DNA of 61,481 nucleotides from an uncultured Saprospiraceae bacterium (lineage in GTDB: Bacteria > Bacteroidota > Bacteroidia > Chitinophagales > Saprospiraceae): contig CAKZVJ010000092.1 of assembly GCA_937923345.1 (NCBI GenBank), positions 1 to 61,481 of the forward strand, in the 5' to 3' direction. The notes beneath the pieces are model-generated. The model did no database searches and was not told the DNA's origin. It saw only the letters and a program-made list of their open reading frames with translations. The position numbers and the translations under genes are program-made. Within the stretch, counting starts at the first letter, position 1, and each line of letters opens with the position of its first letter. Positions 1 to 9,015 of the stretch are shown here, piece by piece.

Positions 1-217
1 AGTTTGTCTCAGATATCAATTCTGAAAGCTTTAGGACTCAAAGCTCTACCCCCTATGTTCCCAACTAGTAGAAAACTATAGAATTTACTCAAAATTTAAC
101 TGTTTTAATGGCTTGTAGTGAGCCAAATGAAATACCCTACCCTTGATTGTCAGCAACTTATGCTCATAAAGTGTCAAACTCAAGAGGCTGCTTTTTTTGT
201 TTCTTTTTCATTCTACC

Positions 218-712
218 CTAAAGATAAATATCCGATTTAAATTCAGTTCTAAATCTATAGCAACTAAGATCAACATCACTTAGATCCAATCTTGTTTGCA
301 GCAAATGATAGTGGATAGCAAACTTCTCATTTTCAGAGAGCTCCAAATTAGTATCAACAATTCGACTCAAGACAGCCTTGCCGTAGGCATTGAATATGAT
401 TTCTTGATCCAGATAGAACTGTCCCTTTTTGTTAACTTGGGAAAGATGACTAAGTGCCAGCCCCCTATTTATGAGCCTCACCTCGCTATTAGGGATACTA
501 CTTTGCAACTGTTCACATTCGTTATTCTCACGATAGGCAATAACCCCTTCTGATTCTATAACTCTGACTAAATAATCATTACTATTGATTTTAATGAAAG
601 CGTAGGATGTCTTTTGCTCATTAACATTGACACCTAGTATCTTAGAGGAGCATGATTGTAAAAAGAGAATACTGAATATAAAAAAAAGAAATCGTAGGAT
701 TGATGGAGTCAT
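218..712 (-). CDS. Putative lipoprotein of unknown function
   Basis: I do not recognise this gene. Starting at the ATG at 712, the product is about 164 residues: a hydrophobic leader followed by a lipobox-like LQSC, so it is probably exported and anchored through the cysteine. An in-frame ATG at 775 would add 21 residues with many aromatic and basic positions ahead of the leader, which fits a lipoprotein less well. The mature part has no motif I can name; it is mixed polar sequence with two late cysteines. It lies just downstream of the PKD/PorP group on the same strand with a gap of about 110 bp, so co-transcription is possible but not shown. Confidence 0.6.
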   Translation of the reverse strand: MTPSILRFLFFIFSILFLQSCSSKILGVNVNEQKTSYAFIKINSNDYLVRVIESEGVIAYRENNECEQLQSSIPNSEVRLINRGLALSHLSQVNKKGQFYLDQEIIFNAYGKAVLSRIVDTNLELSENEKFAIHYHLLQTRLDLSDVDLSCYRFRTEFKSDIYL

Positions 713-822
713 GTATAAGAGCTTTACGTAATAAGCCCTCAATTTAAAAAAAAAGGTAGATCTATCAAACTGCATGTCTAGATGTACCTTTATTGTTAAA
801 TTGCTAATTAAGAAAATCTAAT

Positions 823-3800
823 TTATTTTATAACCGTCACATTTCCCTTTCTACTTGTAGAACTGCAACCATCGATAGAGACCTCGATGTAGTAGGCATA
901 TACATCTGGAGGTACCACAACGCCTTTGTATCGACCATCCCAGCCTACTGAGGGATTATCATTATTGTACAATAGTTCTCCCCAGCGATTATATACTCTA
1001 AACTCGATCACCTCTACTTCACTCCTAAGGGCATCCGAATCAAAGTAAATATTAAAGACTGGGTTTAAGTCGTCTCCATTGGGAGAAAATACATTGGGAA
1101 ACTCAATATTGGAGCCCTCCGTATCTGGCAGGTCAAAATTCTTCGTTTGTTCTATAACACAACCAAGTGCATCCACGATACTTAGATTTACATCAATATT
1201 CTCAGTGTCCGAATCTATTGTCACAGAAGGATTAGAAGTCCCCTCTACGATCTGTCCATCTATGTCCCAAACGATGGATTGGGGATTTACAAATTCACTT
1301 ATAAATGAAACCTCACCGGGGCATAGTCCGGTCTGAAGTCCAAACTCAAGTCCTAAAGAAGAAACCATAATCGGAATGTCTAAAAACAATTCACAACCAT
1401 CCCCATCGGACCGCAAAATAAGAGTGGGATTAAATACTTCTATACTATCTGCTAAGTTACTCGGATCATAAGTGTGTGTAACAGGAGATTGGTTATCTAC
1501 CTGCACCCCATCTCCAAAATCCCAGGTATAGGATTGCACATCAATAGCATCAACCAAAGTCAAGGTAACATCCTCTCCTGGGCAGATCGACTCTTTGTCA
1601 ATGGTGAAGCTACCCTCTGGCCCTACCAAGGTGTAAGAAGCCGAGGTCGTATCTTTACAGCCTTGTATAGTAGTTGCGATCAACTCCACGTCATAGGTCC
1701 CCTTGTCAAAAGGAATAACTGGATTCTCGATGTCTGACTCCGCCCCATTGCCAAAGTCCCATTGGTATACAGATACCGTATCTATGATGGAGGTATTCGT
1801 AAAGGAAATCTGCTCTGGGAAACAAATAAACTCTACACTATCTTGATCCGTCACAAAATCAGCAACTGGTTTTGGAGAGACAAAAATGGTTGTATCCAAC
1901 ACTCCTTGACAACCTGTCGCATCTTCCGTAAAAGTAAGCGTGACTAGTTGATCCCCTGCTTCATTAAATTCAAACGTAGGATCACTCAAGGTACTTGATC
2001 CATTCATATCAAAGTCCCATTCATAGGTCAAGAATGACCCACCCGCCGTATAGTTAGCTGCTGTAAAACCAATTGACTCTCCTTGACAAATAGCTGGACC
2101 GTTATCTAGTGTTATTCTTGAATTAATATCATAAGTCTCAATCAAGAAGGTCTCCGTATCTGTACATCCAATAGCATCCTCCACCGTCAAAGTCACCGTG
2201 ATACTATCACTCACTAGATTTGGATCATAGTCTTCCTCTGTGAAAATATGTGTTGGATTTTCATCACTAGAATTACTAGCTCCAAAGTCCCAATTATAAC
2301 TCACTATCGTCGTATCCCCTATTGAGTTATTATCAAACGTTAGCTCCGTAGGAAGGCAAATCAAAGGCTCTGTATCAAACCTGGAACGCAAATCAAAGGC
2401 AGTAGTTAAACCCGAAATCGTATCTCTACAACCATTGATATCTTCTACCGCTAATGTGACCCTCTGCAATCCTGGTTCCAACATATGCTCTAATATTGGA
2501 GAAGAAACTTCTCTTGGTCTTTGATTTTCAAAAATCCAAGTATACCCCGCGTGACATAAATTATGTACATCCTGTGAATCTGATGCATCCAAAAAGGTAG
2601 GTGAAGAGGCGCAGGACTCTGGGTCAATATTTAGCCTAGCTTCTACATCCGTTATATACAACAATACACTATCTCTGTGCATGCAGCCTACTCCATCTTG
2701 CTTAGTATCGAGATAGACCATATACTCCCCTCGCGCTTCAAAGGTATAAGTCAATGAGGGCGATGTAGAAATCATTTCATCTTCTATATACCAAGCAAAT
2801 TCATCTGCATTAATACTATTAGCACTACTCAAATCTACTTCAAATGGAGTATCACAATCTATGGTGTAATCAATATCTGATCGCGACCCCTCTACGATAT
2901 AAGGGCAACCTAGTAGAGAGTCAATATAAATTGTTAAAAACTCCCAGGTGGCATCCAAATTGTATTCTCCAGGATATTGAAACGTATGTATCGCTTCTCT
3001 TTCTCGCCAACAATGATCAAATCGCCCATCATCAGATTCTAAATGTAAATTGTTTATCACTTGATCCGATGGCAACAAAAGCGCCACCTCATCTCCCACA
3101 CAAAACACCGGTTCCTCCGGGCATGGCAATCCTGTCGCTGGAATAGTATCTTTGTCAATTGCCAATATCCGCACTTTCCGGGATATATCGTTGCAGCCGC
3201 TGTCATCCCTGATAGTCAGCTGTACTTCATGGAATCCTGTTGTGGTATAGGTATGAGAAATCATGGTATCATTAGCTCCATAAGATGCCGTATTACCATC
3301 TCCAAATTCCCAATCTCTATCCGTAATATTGAAATCAGAAAAACTTTTGTCCTCAAAATTCACAGTAAAAGGAATACACCCTTTTACAACATCTGTCAAG
3401 AAAAAAGCTTCTGGCTTTTGGAGAAAAAATTTCTGCTCCACCGTATCCATACAGCCCTGCTGCGAGGTAACGATCAAGCGAGTTGTAATAGAGTCTAGCG
3501 TGTTTACATAAAATTCTTGCCGATCAGGTACTTCATAAATATTCCCACCCATTGAGCTATTCCTTTTCACATTGACTCCTCCATTATTGATGTCATTATT
3601 GAAAGTGTAGAATAAGTAATCCGTCACATTCGCACTGTACTCTATCAATATAGGATCAGTACATGTAATGTCTGGCCCTAGGGTATAGCTAGCGTCTGGC
3701 TGAAACACAAAAATGCTTAAGGTTTGGATAGATTCACACCCATCCTCTGCCGTAGCACTGAGGGTAAAAGTTTGTAGCCCTGGCTCTGTAAATAAAACTA

Positions 3801-4761
3801 GAGGGCGTTTTTCCGGTGTGGTGTTTCCAAATACAGTGCTATCAATATGAGCTCCAGTAAAATCCCAAAGAAAACTTTCAGCAATAGTGGTTTGACTCAA
3901 AAAAGTCTCTATTCCTAGACAAACAGTATCTGGGAAAGCAGGCGCAATAACTGGAGCTCCTAAATTGATAGATCGCTCTGTAGACGTCACACAGCCATCA
4001 GGAGAAGTAATCGTCAAGGAAGGAAAGTATAAGCCTGCAGTGCTATAGCTTATCGTATGAGGGCCTTCTGTATTTCTGGTTTGTCCATTACCAAAATCCC
4101 ACAAAAAAGTAGAACCAGGATCGGCATTGGTCGTATTTGTAAAAACAAAGTCCGTTGGCACATCGCAAGAGGAGGTTTGGTTTATGGCGAACCTTACTGG
4201 CGCTCCTTCCAATCTTATATAATCCTCAAAAATGACAGGTTCGTCACACTTGATAGACTCATCAGTGATCACCTTGATCGAGACAGTAAACACTCCATTG
4301 TCTGTATAGGTGTAAGTGGTATTTGCGCCAGAGGCACTATTGCCATCCCCAAAGGTCCATACCACATCTTGGATCTCAATATCTGGATGCACATTAATGC
4401 TACTTATAAAATTAACTTCTAGAGGCGAGCAGCCTTCTCTAACATCTGCGCTGATGTCCACCTCAATCGGTGGATACACCGTAATCTCAATATCGCCCCC
4501 TACTTGGGTGCCACCTGCTTGATCGAATAATTGAGCAACATAGTCTCCAGGTTGTATATAGGAATGCTCTGGATTTTGCAAATTAGATACACTGTTGGTT
4601 CCATCTCCAAACACCCAATAATAACTATCCGCTTGCGGAGCAGAAAACTCAACCTTTAGTTCAGCACATCCGGCAGTAGCACTTGCTGTCTGTCCATGTA
4701 CATAAGTGCTGCCCATCAGTAGATAACATATAACTTTTATATAGAGTGAAATATTTTTCAT
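823..4761 (-). CDS. PKD-repeat surface protein with type B T9SS sorting domain
   Basis: A very long (1312 aa) secreted protein. An N-terminal signal peptide ending near HGQ is followed by eight or nine PKD-like beta-sandwich units, each marked by a W-x-F-G-D-G-like core (VWTFGDG, DWEFGDG, QWDFGNG, TWDFGDG). The last ~90 residues form a gliding-motility-associated (CHU_C, type B) sorting domain: FSPNGDDLNP, then NRWGELLY, GWDG and a VPPDVYAYYIEV strand. Proteins with this ending are exported by the T9SS and anchored on the cell surface or released. The gene is the last of an apparent operon with an M43-like protein (9 bp upstream) and PorP/SprF. In this phylum PorP/SprF genes often pair with CHU_C cargo, so it is probably that protein's dedicated cargo, acting in adhesion or as a surface scaffold. 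I see no catalytic domain. Confidence 0.9.
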   Translation of the reverse strand: MKNISLYIKVICYLLMGSTYVHGQTASATAGCAELKVEFSAPQADSYYWVFGDGTNSVSNLQNPEHSYIQPGDYVAQLFDQAGGTQVGGDIEITVYPPIEVDISADVREGCSPLEVNFISSINVHPDIEIQDVVWTFGDGNSASGANTTYTYTDNGVFTVSIKVITDESIKCDEPVIFEDYIRLEGAPVRFAINQTSSCDVPTDFVFTNTTNADPGSTFLWDFGNGQTRNTEGPHTISYSTAGLYFPSLTITSPDGCVTSTERSINLGAPVIAPAFPDTVCLGIETFLSQTTIAESFLWDFTGAHIDSTVFGNTTPEKRPLVLFTEPGLQTFTLSATAEDGCESIQTLSIFVFQPDASYTLGPDITCTDPILIEYSANVTDYLFYTFNNDINNGGVNVKRNSSMGGNIYEVPDRQEFYVNTLDSITTRLIVTSQQGCMDTVEQKFFLQKPEAFFLTDVVKGCIPFTVNFEDKSFSDFNITDRDWEFGDGNTASYGANDTMISHTYTTTGFHEVQLTIRDDSGCNDISRKVRILAIDKDTIPATGLPCPEEPVFCVGDEVALLLPSDQVINNLHLESDDGRFDHCWREREAIHTFQYPGEYNLDATWEFLTIYIDSLLGCPYIVEGSRSDIDYTIDCDTPFEVDLSSANSINADEFAWYIEDEMISTSPSLTYTFEARGEYMVYLDTKQDGVGCMHRDSVLLYITDVEARLNIDPESCASSPTFLDASDSQDVHNLCHAGYTWIFENQRPREVSSPILEHMLEPGLQRVTLAVEDINGCRDTISGLTTAFDLRSRFDTEPLICLPTELTFDNNSIGDTTIVSYNWDFGASNSSDENPTHIFTEEDYDPNLVSDSITVTLTVEDAIGCTDTETFLIETYDINSRITLDNGPAICQGESIGFTAANYTAGGSFLTYEWDFDMNGSSTLSDPTFEFNEAGDQLVTLTFTEDATGCQGVLDTTIFVSPKPVADFVTDQDSVEFICFPEQISFTNTSIIDTVSVYQWDFGNGAESDIENPVIPFDKGTYDVELIATTIQGCKDTTSASYTLVGPEGSFTIDKESICPGEDVTLTLVDAIDVQSYTWDFGDGVQVDNQSPVTHTYDPSNLADSIEVFNPTLILRSDGDGCELFLDIPIMVSSLGLEFGLQTGLCPGEVSFISEFVNPQSIVWDIDGQIVEGTSNPSVTIDSDTENIDVNLSIVDALGCVIEQTKNFDLPDTEGSNIEFPNVFSPNGDDLNPVFNIYFDSDALRSEVEVIEFRVYNRWGELLYNNDNPSVGWDGRYKGVVVPPDVYAYYIEVSIDGCSSTSRKGNVTVIK

Positions 4762-4770
4762 AGTTTTTGT

Positions 4771-5625
4771 TTAAAAGTGTCTGATTTCCGAACTAAGAAT
4801 GGTCTCCACCATGAGGCGAAACTGATCTTGCGTGAAACCACATTTGCATGGATAGGACGACATTATATTTCCCACATCTGGCTGGTACCAATCTCCATTG
4901 GGGTCCTTGGGTTGATAAATAAATTCACAAGCACCATTAATATAGGCCACTTGGAGCATACCCGCCTCTGCTTGTTCTTCCTCAAATGGACTCAACTCTT
5001 GACCAAACGGATCCGCAGGAGTATCACAAAGCAAGTCTCCTGTGGTCTCACAATTGGACCCATCTACCAACTCTATGGTACTAGGATCATACGTATTACG
5101 CAATCCAAAAGTGTGGCCTAGATGATGTGCTACTTGACCTGCAAGCGACTCCGCACAACTCCGTTCAACAAAAATATTTGCATCTAGCTCCGTTAAAATA
5201 CTGCGGAATGTACTCGATCCACAACGAGAACCACGCATATAATCCAAAAAGAAAATATTGATGCGCCTTCTTAATGAAAATCTACTTTTCAATTCCTCAA
5301 GCTGGTCCGTTTGAGAAATTGGTCGTACGTCTATCCTTCCTAAAGAATAGTCATCTTCAAGGACGTTATATTCACATATCGAAAATGAAACACGAATGGG
5401 TTTAAAAAACTCATTCAATTGAATCACCATTTTATCCAGCTGTTCTTCCGTGTACAATGGTCTACGTAAAGTAGAATCCACCGCAACATGGACAAGCAAG
5501 TTGTAATTTTTGTTTACGTAGGGCAAATCTTGATTAGCATGGTGCAACTGTGCTTGTACAGTGTGCATTGTCAAAGTGCTAAAAAAACACATCAACAAGG
5601 AAAATAAGAAGAAAGATCTCATCAT
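4771..5625 (-). CDS. M43 (pappalysin)-like secreted protein with a degraded active site
   Basis: A 284-residue protein with a signal peptide (to about residue 25, ending VQAQ). The fold signature of the M43/pappalysin metalloproteases is visible: a zinc-helix region at 167-177, GDLLCDTP at 197-204, and a Met-turn NIMSSY at 253-258. The zinc motif should read HExxHxxGxxH but here reads HHLGHTFGLRN. The catalytic Glu is His168, and the third zinc ligand is Asn177. By family knowledge this should abolish ordinary proteolysis. Several cysteines in the C-terminal half suggest disulfides. No T9SS sorting domain is visible. The gene lies 18 bp after porP and 9 bp before the PKD protein, so it is probably made together with them. 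It may act as a binding or assembly partner rather than a protease; that role is inferred. Confidence 0.75.
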   Translation of the reverse strand: MMRSFFLFSLLMCFFSTLTMHTVQAQLHHANQDLPYVNKNYNLLVHVAVDSTLRRPLYTEEQLDKMVIQLNEFFKPIRVSFSICEYNVLEDDYSLGRIDVRPISQTDQLEELKSRFSLRRRINIFFLDYMRGSRCGSSTFRSILTELDANIFVERSCAESLAGQVAHHLGHTFGLRNTYDPSTIELVDGSNCETTGDLLCDTPADPFGQELSPFEEEQAEAGMLQVAYINGACEFIYQPKDPNGDWYQPDVGNIMSSYPCKCGFTQDQFRLMVETILSSEIRHF

Positions 5626-5643
5626 GTTTGTTCGTTTTTGTAC

Positions 5644-6657
5644 TTAAAATCTAGGGCATAGGATTACAGGTTTCGACTCTGGTTTTGTATGCGCAATAAA
5701 TGCTCGTTTTAGTCCTATCTCGACAGCTCCAAATCCTCGAGTATAAGAGGAAGCAGTAGACACTGTTAGATCATATGCAATTCCTATATCCCATTCTTTA
5801 TATACTATTCCAGCTAGAAACTGCACCGCATCTCCTACCCGATATCCCAATCCACCTTTAATGATCGTAGCAGATTTTCTGTTTGGTTTATATTCTAGAT
5901 TAAATTGTCCAAACAGATTTTGAAAATTAAACATTCTAGAATACACCACCATCGGTCGAATGGCCACTTGCCTGCTCGTTTGTACACGATATTCTATATA
6001 GGCATTTGTCCGCCTAGATACTTCATTCTGAATATTGGAATTGGTAAACGTAAATTCTTTTTGCAGTAGATGGTTCACTGCCACTCCAAAGTCTACATAG
6101 GCATTTTTTGAGGTCCATTTTTTCATGCTTACACCGATATTGAGATCCCCAATATTTGGATTAAAATCAGTCAGCAAGTCTCTATCAGGGTCACCCGCAT
6201 TACCACTGAGCGTTTCCAGAGAAGAGTAGTTGCGTCCATCTATATTCCTTCGTGTCATCCCAAATTGCACTCCAAGCGTAAATACTGTTTTGTATTTGGG
6301 ATCAACCGCGTAATGATAAGCAAGACCAAGATGTGCACCCGTATTTTGATAAGTCAGATCGCCCGCTCTATCCGAATATAGATTGATACCTGCCCCCAAC
6401 CAGTGATGCGGCTTGAGACCCAAAGCAAAATTCAAATCTGCAAATGCCATCGCCGTTTGATAAGGCTCTCTGATAAATGTGTTAAATTGGCTTCTAACAT
6501 TTGCGCCTACTCTGTAGCTTCCCGCAAATGATCCAGTTTTCGCTGGGGACAAATAAAGGGGGGAAAATTCATAGTTGGAAAAGTGAATATCTTGGCTGTG
6601 CAGATAAGTGCCTAGGGAAAGAAATATGGTTATGAGTATGCAGTAGTGCGCTTTCAT
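5644..6657 (-). CDS. PorP/SprF family outer-membrane protein
   Basis: A 337-residue protein with a signal peptide (cleavage likely after LHSQ), followed by the typical PorP/SprF opening DIHFSNYEFSPLYLSPAKTG and alternating amphipathic beta strands that form an outer-membrane barrel. The length fits the family, usually 300-350 residues. PorP/SprF proteins work with the T9SS; several are needed for secretion or surface attachment of the large CHU_C protein encoded beside them, as SprF is for SprB in Flavobacterium. It is the first gene of the operon, with about 560 bp of non-coding DNA upstream that must hold the promoter. It is most likely a cargo-specific partner rather than the core PorP of the secretion machine, because no porKLMN genes are near. 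Confidence 0.88.
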   Translation of the reverse strand: MKAHYCILITIFLSLGTYLHSQDIHFSNYEFSPLYLSPAKTGSFAGSYRVGANVRSQFNTFIREPYQTAMAFADLNFALGLKPHHWLGAGINLYSDRAGDLTYQNTGAHLGLAYHYAVDPKYKTVFTLGVQFGMTRRNIDGRNYSSLETLSGNAGDPDRDLLTDFNPNIGDLNIGVSMKKWTSKNAYVDFGVAVNHLLQKEFTFTNSNIQNEVSRRTNAYIEYRVQTSRQVAIRPMVVYSRMFNFQNLFGQFNLEYKPNRKSATIIKGGLGYRVGDAVQFLAGIVYKEWDIGIAYDLTVSTASSYTRGFGAVEIGLKRAFIAHTKPESKPVILCPRF

Positions 6658-7221
6658 ACTTGGTCAAGTTTTGTTGCATTGATGTTTATACCATCTAAAA
6701 ATAGCTATTTATTTTTATAATCTAGCATGGTACACATTCAAGAGTCGCTTATGCAAAGTAATTGTCATAGGATAAAACCCTCATTAAGTAGATGATATAA
6801 AACCCTATTTCGCTGCTTAGACTTTGAAATTTTAAGAGAATAAATTGGGGTGCGCAAATACAATAATTCAATTGTGACTTTATTAAATGTGTAAGCTACT
6901 GCATGCTTGTATACTATTTGCATCATTTTTATAACTGAGCTTACAACTTAAATGTACTTCGATTTGAATTATGGAGGTTTATTTTTTGGGCGCTTAATCC
7001 GGTCATTCGTTTGTATTCAGCACGCTGTACATCCATTCAGCATATAGCTGACTAGTATTCGTCTGTCGACTCATCCTTCCTCAGCTATTGCTTCATAGGA
7101 AGTACAGTGCACTGAATATCACTGCTACCCGGAGCGCATAGATATTATCTCCTATTAAGATATCAAACTTATATAAATGAATTAGTCAGAAAGGAAGTTT
7201 TTAGCTCACACAAAGCCAGGC
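6658..7221. other. Non-coding region upstream of the PorP operon
   Basis: No open reading frame here looks real. The porP-proximal half is AT-rich and presumably carries the operon promoter. The distal half contains a long imperfect hairpin (7014-7118), listed separately. I see no tRNA or transposase remnant. Confidence 0.5.
7014..7118. repeat. Long imperfect hairpin / inverted repeat (105 nt)
   Basis: The outer arms are TATTCAGCACGCTGTAC (7014-7030) and GTACAGTGCACTGAATA (7102-7118), pairing at 14 of 17 positions. An inner pair, AGCATATAGCTGA (from 7040) with TCAGCTATTGCT (from 7081), continues the stem with a bulge. It may be a small mobile-element relic or a structured RNA. No run of T follows either arm, so it is not a simple terminator. 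Confidence 0.5.
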
Positions 7222-7446
7222 TCACATATAAACTATTAGTGCAACAACGAAGGCTAATACTACAATGATTGCAAATCCTAAACAACCTGGAATTGAAGAA
7301 TCTTTGAACTCTTCATCAAGTTCTTTATTAGTCATAGAACTTGATGTGAAAATCCTTATAGCACCCCAACCGACGTAATAGAATATGCCTTCAAAAATAA
7401 AGTGAAATAATAATTGAAAAATAAATCCAAACATAATCTTGAGCAC
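7222..7446 (-). CDS. Small two-helix membrane protein, unknown function
   Basis: The product has 74 residues with two hydrophobic segments, about 3-30 and 53-73. They are separated by a short polar, acidic stretch (TNKELDEEFKDSS) that probably forms a loop. The start shown is GTG at 7446; an ATG four codons later (7434) is equally possible. There is no recognisable domain. The amphipathic layout and clean frame suggest a real gene, but it stands alone, with structured repeats on both sides, and no function can be assigned. Confidence 0.55.
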   Translation of the reverse strand: MLKIMFGFIFQLLFHFIFEGIFYYVGWGAIRIFTSSSMTNKELDEEFKDSSIPGCLGFAIIVVLAFVVALIVYM

Positions 7447-7516
7447 AAACTAAACAATATCTATGATACTGATACTCATTATTAGCGTAAAGAAAACTAA
7501 TAATCGACTAATCCCC

Positions 7517-7667
7517 GCGAGAGTGATAGTAAGCAGGTGAGGCACGAACCGTCTAGCTACTGCCTTTTTTCAGGCAGTAGCTAGACCGCAGCGAATGCGA
7601 AGTGCTGAATAGCACGACCCAGATGAGCTCCTGTTTTCTCAGGAGATCATCTGGGGCTCGCCCAAAT
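7517..7667 (+). repeat. Structured intergenic repeat, CGCCCAAA family, copy A
   Basis: Read on the plus strand, it opens GCGAGAGTGATAGTAAGCAGG. A perfect 14-bp hairpin follows (GTCTAGCTACTGCC at 7551, partner at 7573), then the small hairpin GTGCTgaatAGCAC, then a second long hairpin (CCCAGATGA at 7618, partner ending 7655), and the end GCTCGCCCAAAT. The same order of start block, variable stems, a GTGCTGxATAGC block and a CGCCCAAA end recurs at 16507 and 31365. It ends 25 bp from the 3' end of the muramidase gene, so on that gene's strand it lies directly downstream. Its strength and position suggest a role in transcript ends or RNA stability. Confidence 0.65.
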
Positions 7668-7692
7668 CATCATACATTTAAAAACAATACAC

Positions 7693-8910
7693 CTATTCCG
7701 GATATAAGAGATAAGGCTTTCTCTGAGATTGATAAGTTTGCAGCCCTACCTGCCATGTGGCTTTAATTTCAGCTGCGCTCATCCCCTGCTCTATTTGCGC
7801 TTGGAGATTTTTTGTTCCTGCTAGTTTAGTAAAAAATGGCTTAAAGAAATTGTCCTTGTCCTTAGCTGTTTGATAAAACTGAATAAGATAATCCAAATTA
7901 ATACCTTTGGACTGATACGCGTCTCCGAGCTTAGTTGTACTCAAATCAAAACCTCTACATTCTTTATCTTGATGCTTGGGCCGAGTAGCTCCGGGTTTAG
8001 GAACTGGGATAAAGCTGGAGTTCCCAATGGTGCTTTCTGGATGACCAATAATCTGAAATTGCTTGTCCGTACCTCGACCTACGCTGACCACCGTACCCTC
8101 AAATAAACAAAGCGATGGATACCAATAAATAGATAAATTGTTGGGCAAATTGGGAGATGGTTTTATGGGCAATTCATAAGGTGTGCTATGGGTATAGTGC
8201 TGACATGGTATCACGGTTAAGTCACAAGTCATATGCGCTCCTAACCATGAGCGCCCATTAATCATCTGTGCGTACTCCCCAACCGTCATACCATGCACAA
8301 TCGGTACTGGATGCAAGCCAACAAATGAACTATGCTCTTGCTCCAGAATAGGTCCATCAATATAATGTCCATTGGGATTGGGACGATCCAAAACAATAAG
8401 CTTCGTGTCTGTCTCCGCGCAAGTTTGCATCACATAATGCAACGTAGAGATATACGTATAAAACCGAGCGCCCACATCCTGAATATCAAAAATGATTACG
8501 TCTAGATTAGAAAATTGAGCAGCTGTAGGTTTCTTATTCTTACCATATAGCGAGATGATAGGCAGTCCAGTTTTGATATCTTTTCCATCTTTAACTTTTG
8601 CTCCCGCATCTGCATCGCCTCTAAAACCATGTTCTGGAGAGAAGATACTTCGTACATCAATACCAGCCTGTACCAATGAATCGACAGTACTTTCTCCTTC
8701 AATAACTGAAGTCTGATTGACCACCATGCCAATGCGTTTCCCTTTGAGCATAGGAAAATACTGATCCGTTTGCATAGCTCCTACTTCAACCTCTTTTGTT
8801 AAGGAAGGCTTTGCGGTAGCCGAATTTACCGTTTCTGGCACCTGGCCATTGCAGGATACCATGAAAAATAATAGGTTCAATAGAAAAGTAATTATTGGTA
8901 TTCTTGACAT
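7693..8910 (-). CDS. namZ: NamZ-like exo-beta-N-acetylmuramidase (DUF1343) lipoprotein
   Basis: A 405-residue protein that matches the DUF1343 family from end to end. The blocks seen are GKRIGMVVNQTS, SPEHGFRG, SLYGKNKKP, FDIQDVGARFYTY, LDRPNPNG, IVHGMTVGEYA, PSPNLPN, FEGTVVSVGRGTDKQFQ and IGHP. DUF1343 includes NamZ, which removes terminal N-acetylmuramic acid from peptidoglycan fragments (known from Bacillus and Tannerella). The signal peptide ends in a lipobox, MVSC, so the enzyme is probably tethered in the periplasm or outer membrane. It likely serves cell-wall recycling or use of foreign peptidoglycan. It is divergent from the nuclease gene at 9016. A TATCTTTG box on its strand at 9007-9000 could be its promoter. 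Confidence 0.88.
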   Translation of the reverse strand: MSRIPIITFLLNLLFFMVSCNGQVPETVNSATAKPSLTKEVEVGAMQTDQYFPMLKGKRIGMVVNQTSVIEGESTVDSLVQAGIDVRSIFSPEHGFRGDADAGAKVKDGKDIKTGLPIISLYGKNKKPTAAQFSNLDVIIFDIQDVGARFYTYISTLHYVMQTCAETDTKLIVLDRPNPNGHYIDGPILEQEHSSFVGLHPVPIVHGMTVGEYAQMINGRSWLGAHMTCDLTVIPCQHYTHSTPYELPIKPSPNLPNNLSIYWYPSLCLFEGTVVSVGRGTDKQFQIIGHPESTIGNSSFIPVPKPGATRPKHQDKECRGFDLSTTKLGDAYQSKGINLDYLIQFYQTAKDKDNFFKPFFTKLAGTKNLQAQIEQGMSAAEIKATWQVGLQTYQSQRKPYLLYPE

Positions 8911-8999
8911 GAATGTTTATCTTGCTTGCGAAGTAAGAACGTAAGTGACCAAATCGATATTTGGATTCGCTTGCGTTTTTTTTTGCCATAGTTAATACC

Positions 9000-9007
9000 C
9001 AAAGATA
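9000..9007 (-). promoter_or_regulatory. Candidate -7 box (TAnnTTTG) for the muramidase gene
   Basis: On the minus strand this reads TATCTTTG, an exact match to the Bacteroidota -7 consensus. It implies a leader of about 80 nt before the ATG at 8910. I see no clear -33 TTTG at the right distance, so confidence is low. Confidence 0.35.
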
Positions 9008-9015
9008 GTATTTCA

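Noticed and set aside
1-217. Possible insertion-sequence end at the left edge
   Set aside because: There is an AGCTTT/AAAGCT palindrome and unusual composition, but no transposase frame or matching end in the window.
1079-4522. Several 60-145-residue frames antisense to the PKD gene
   Set aside because: They are shadows of a strongly supported coding frame and have no domain or start context.
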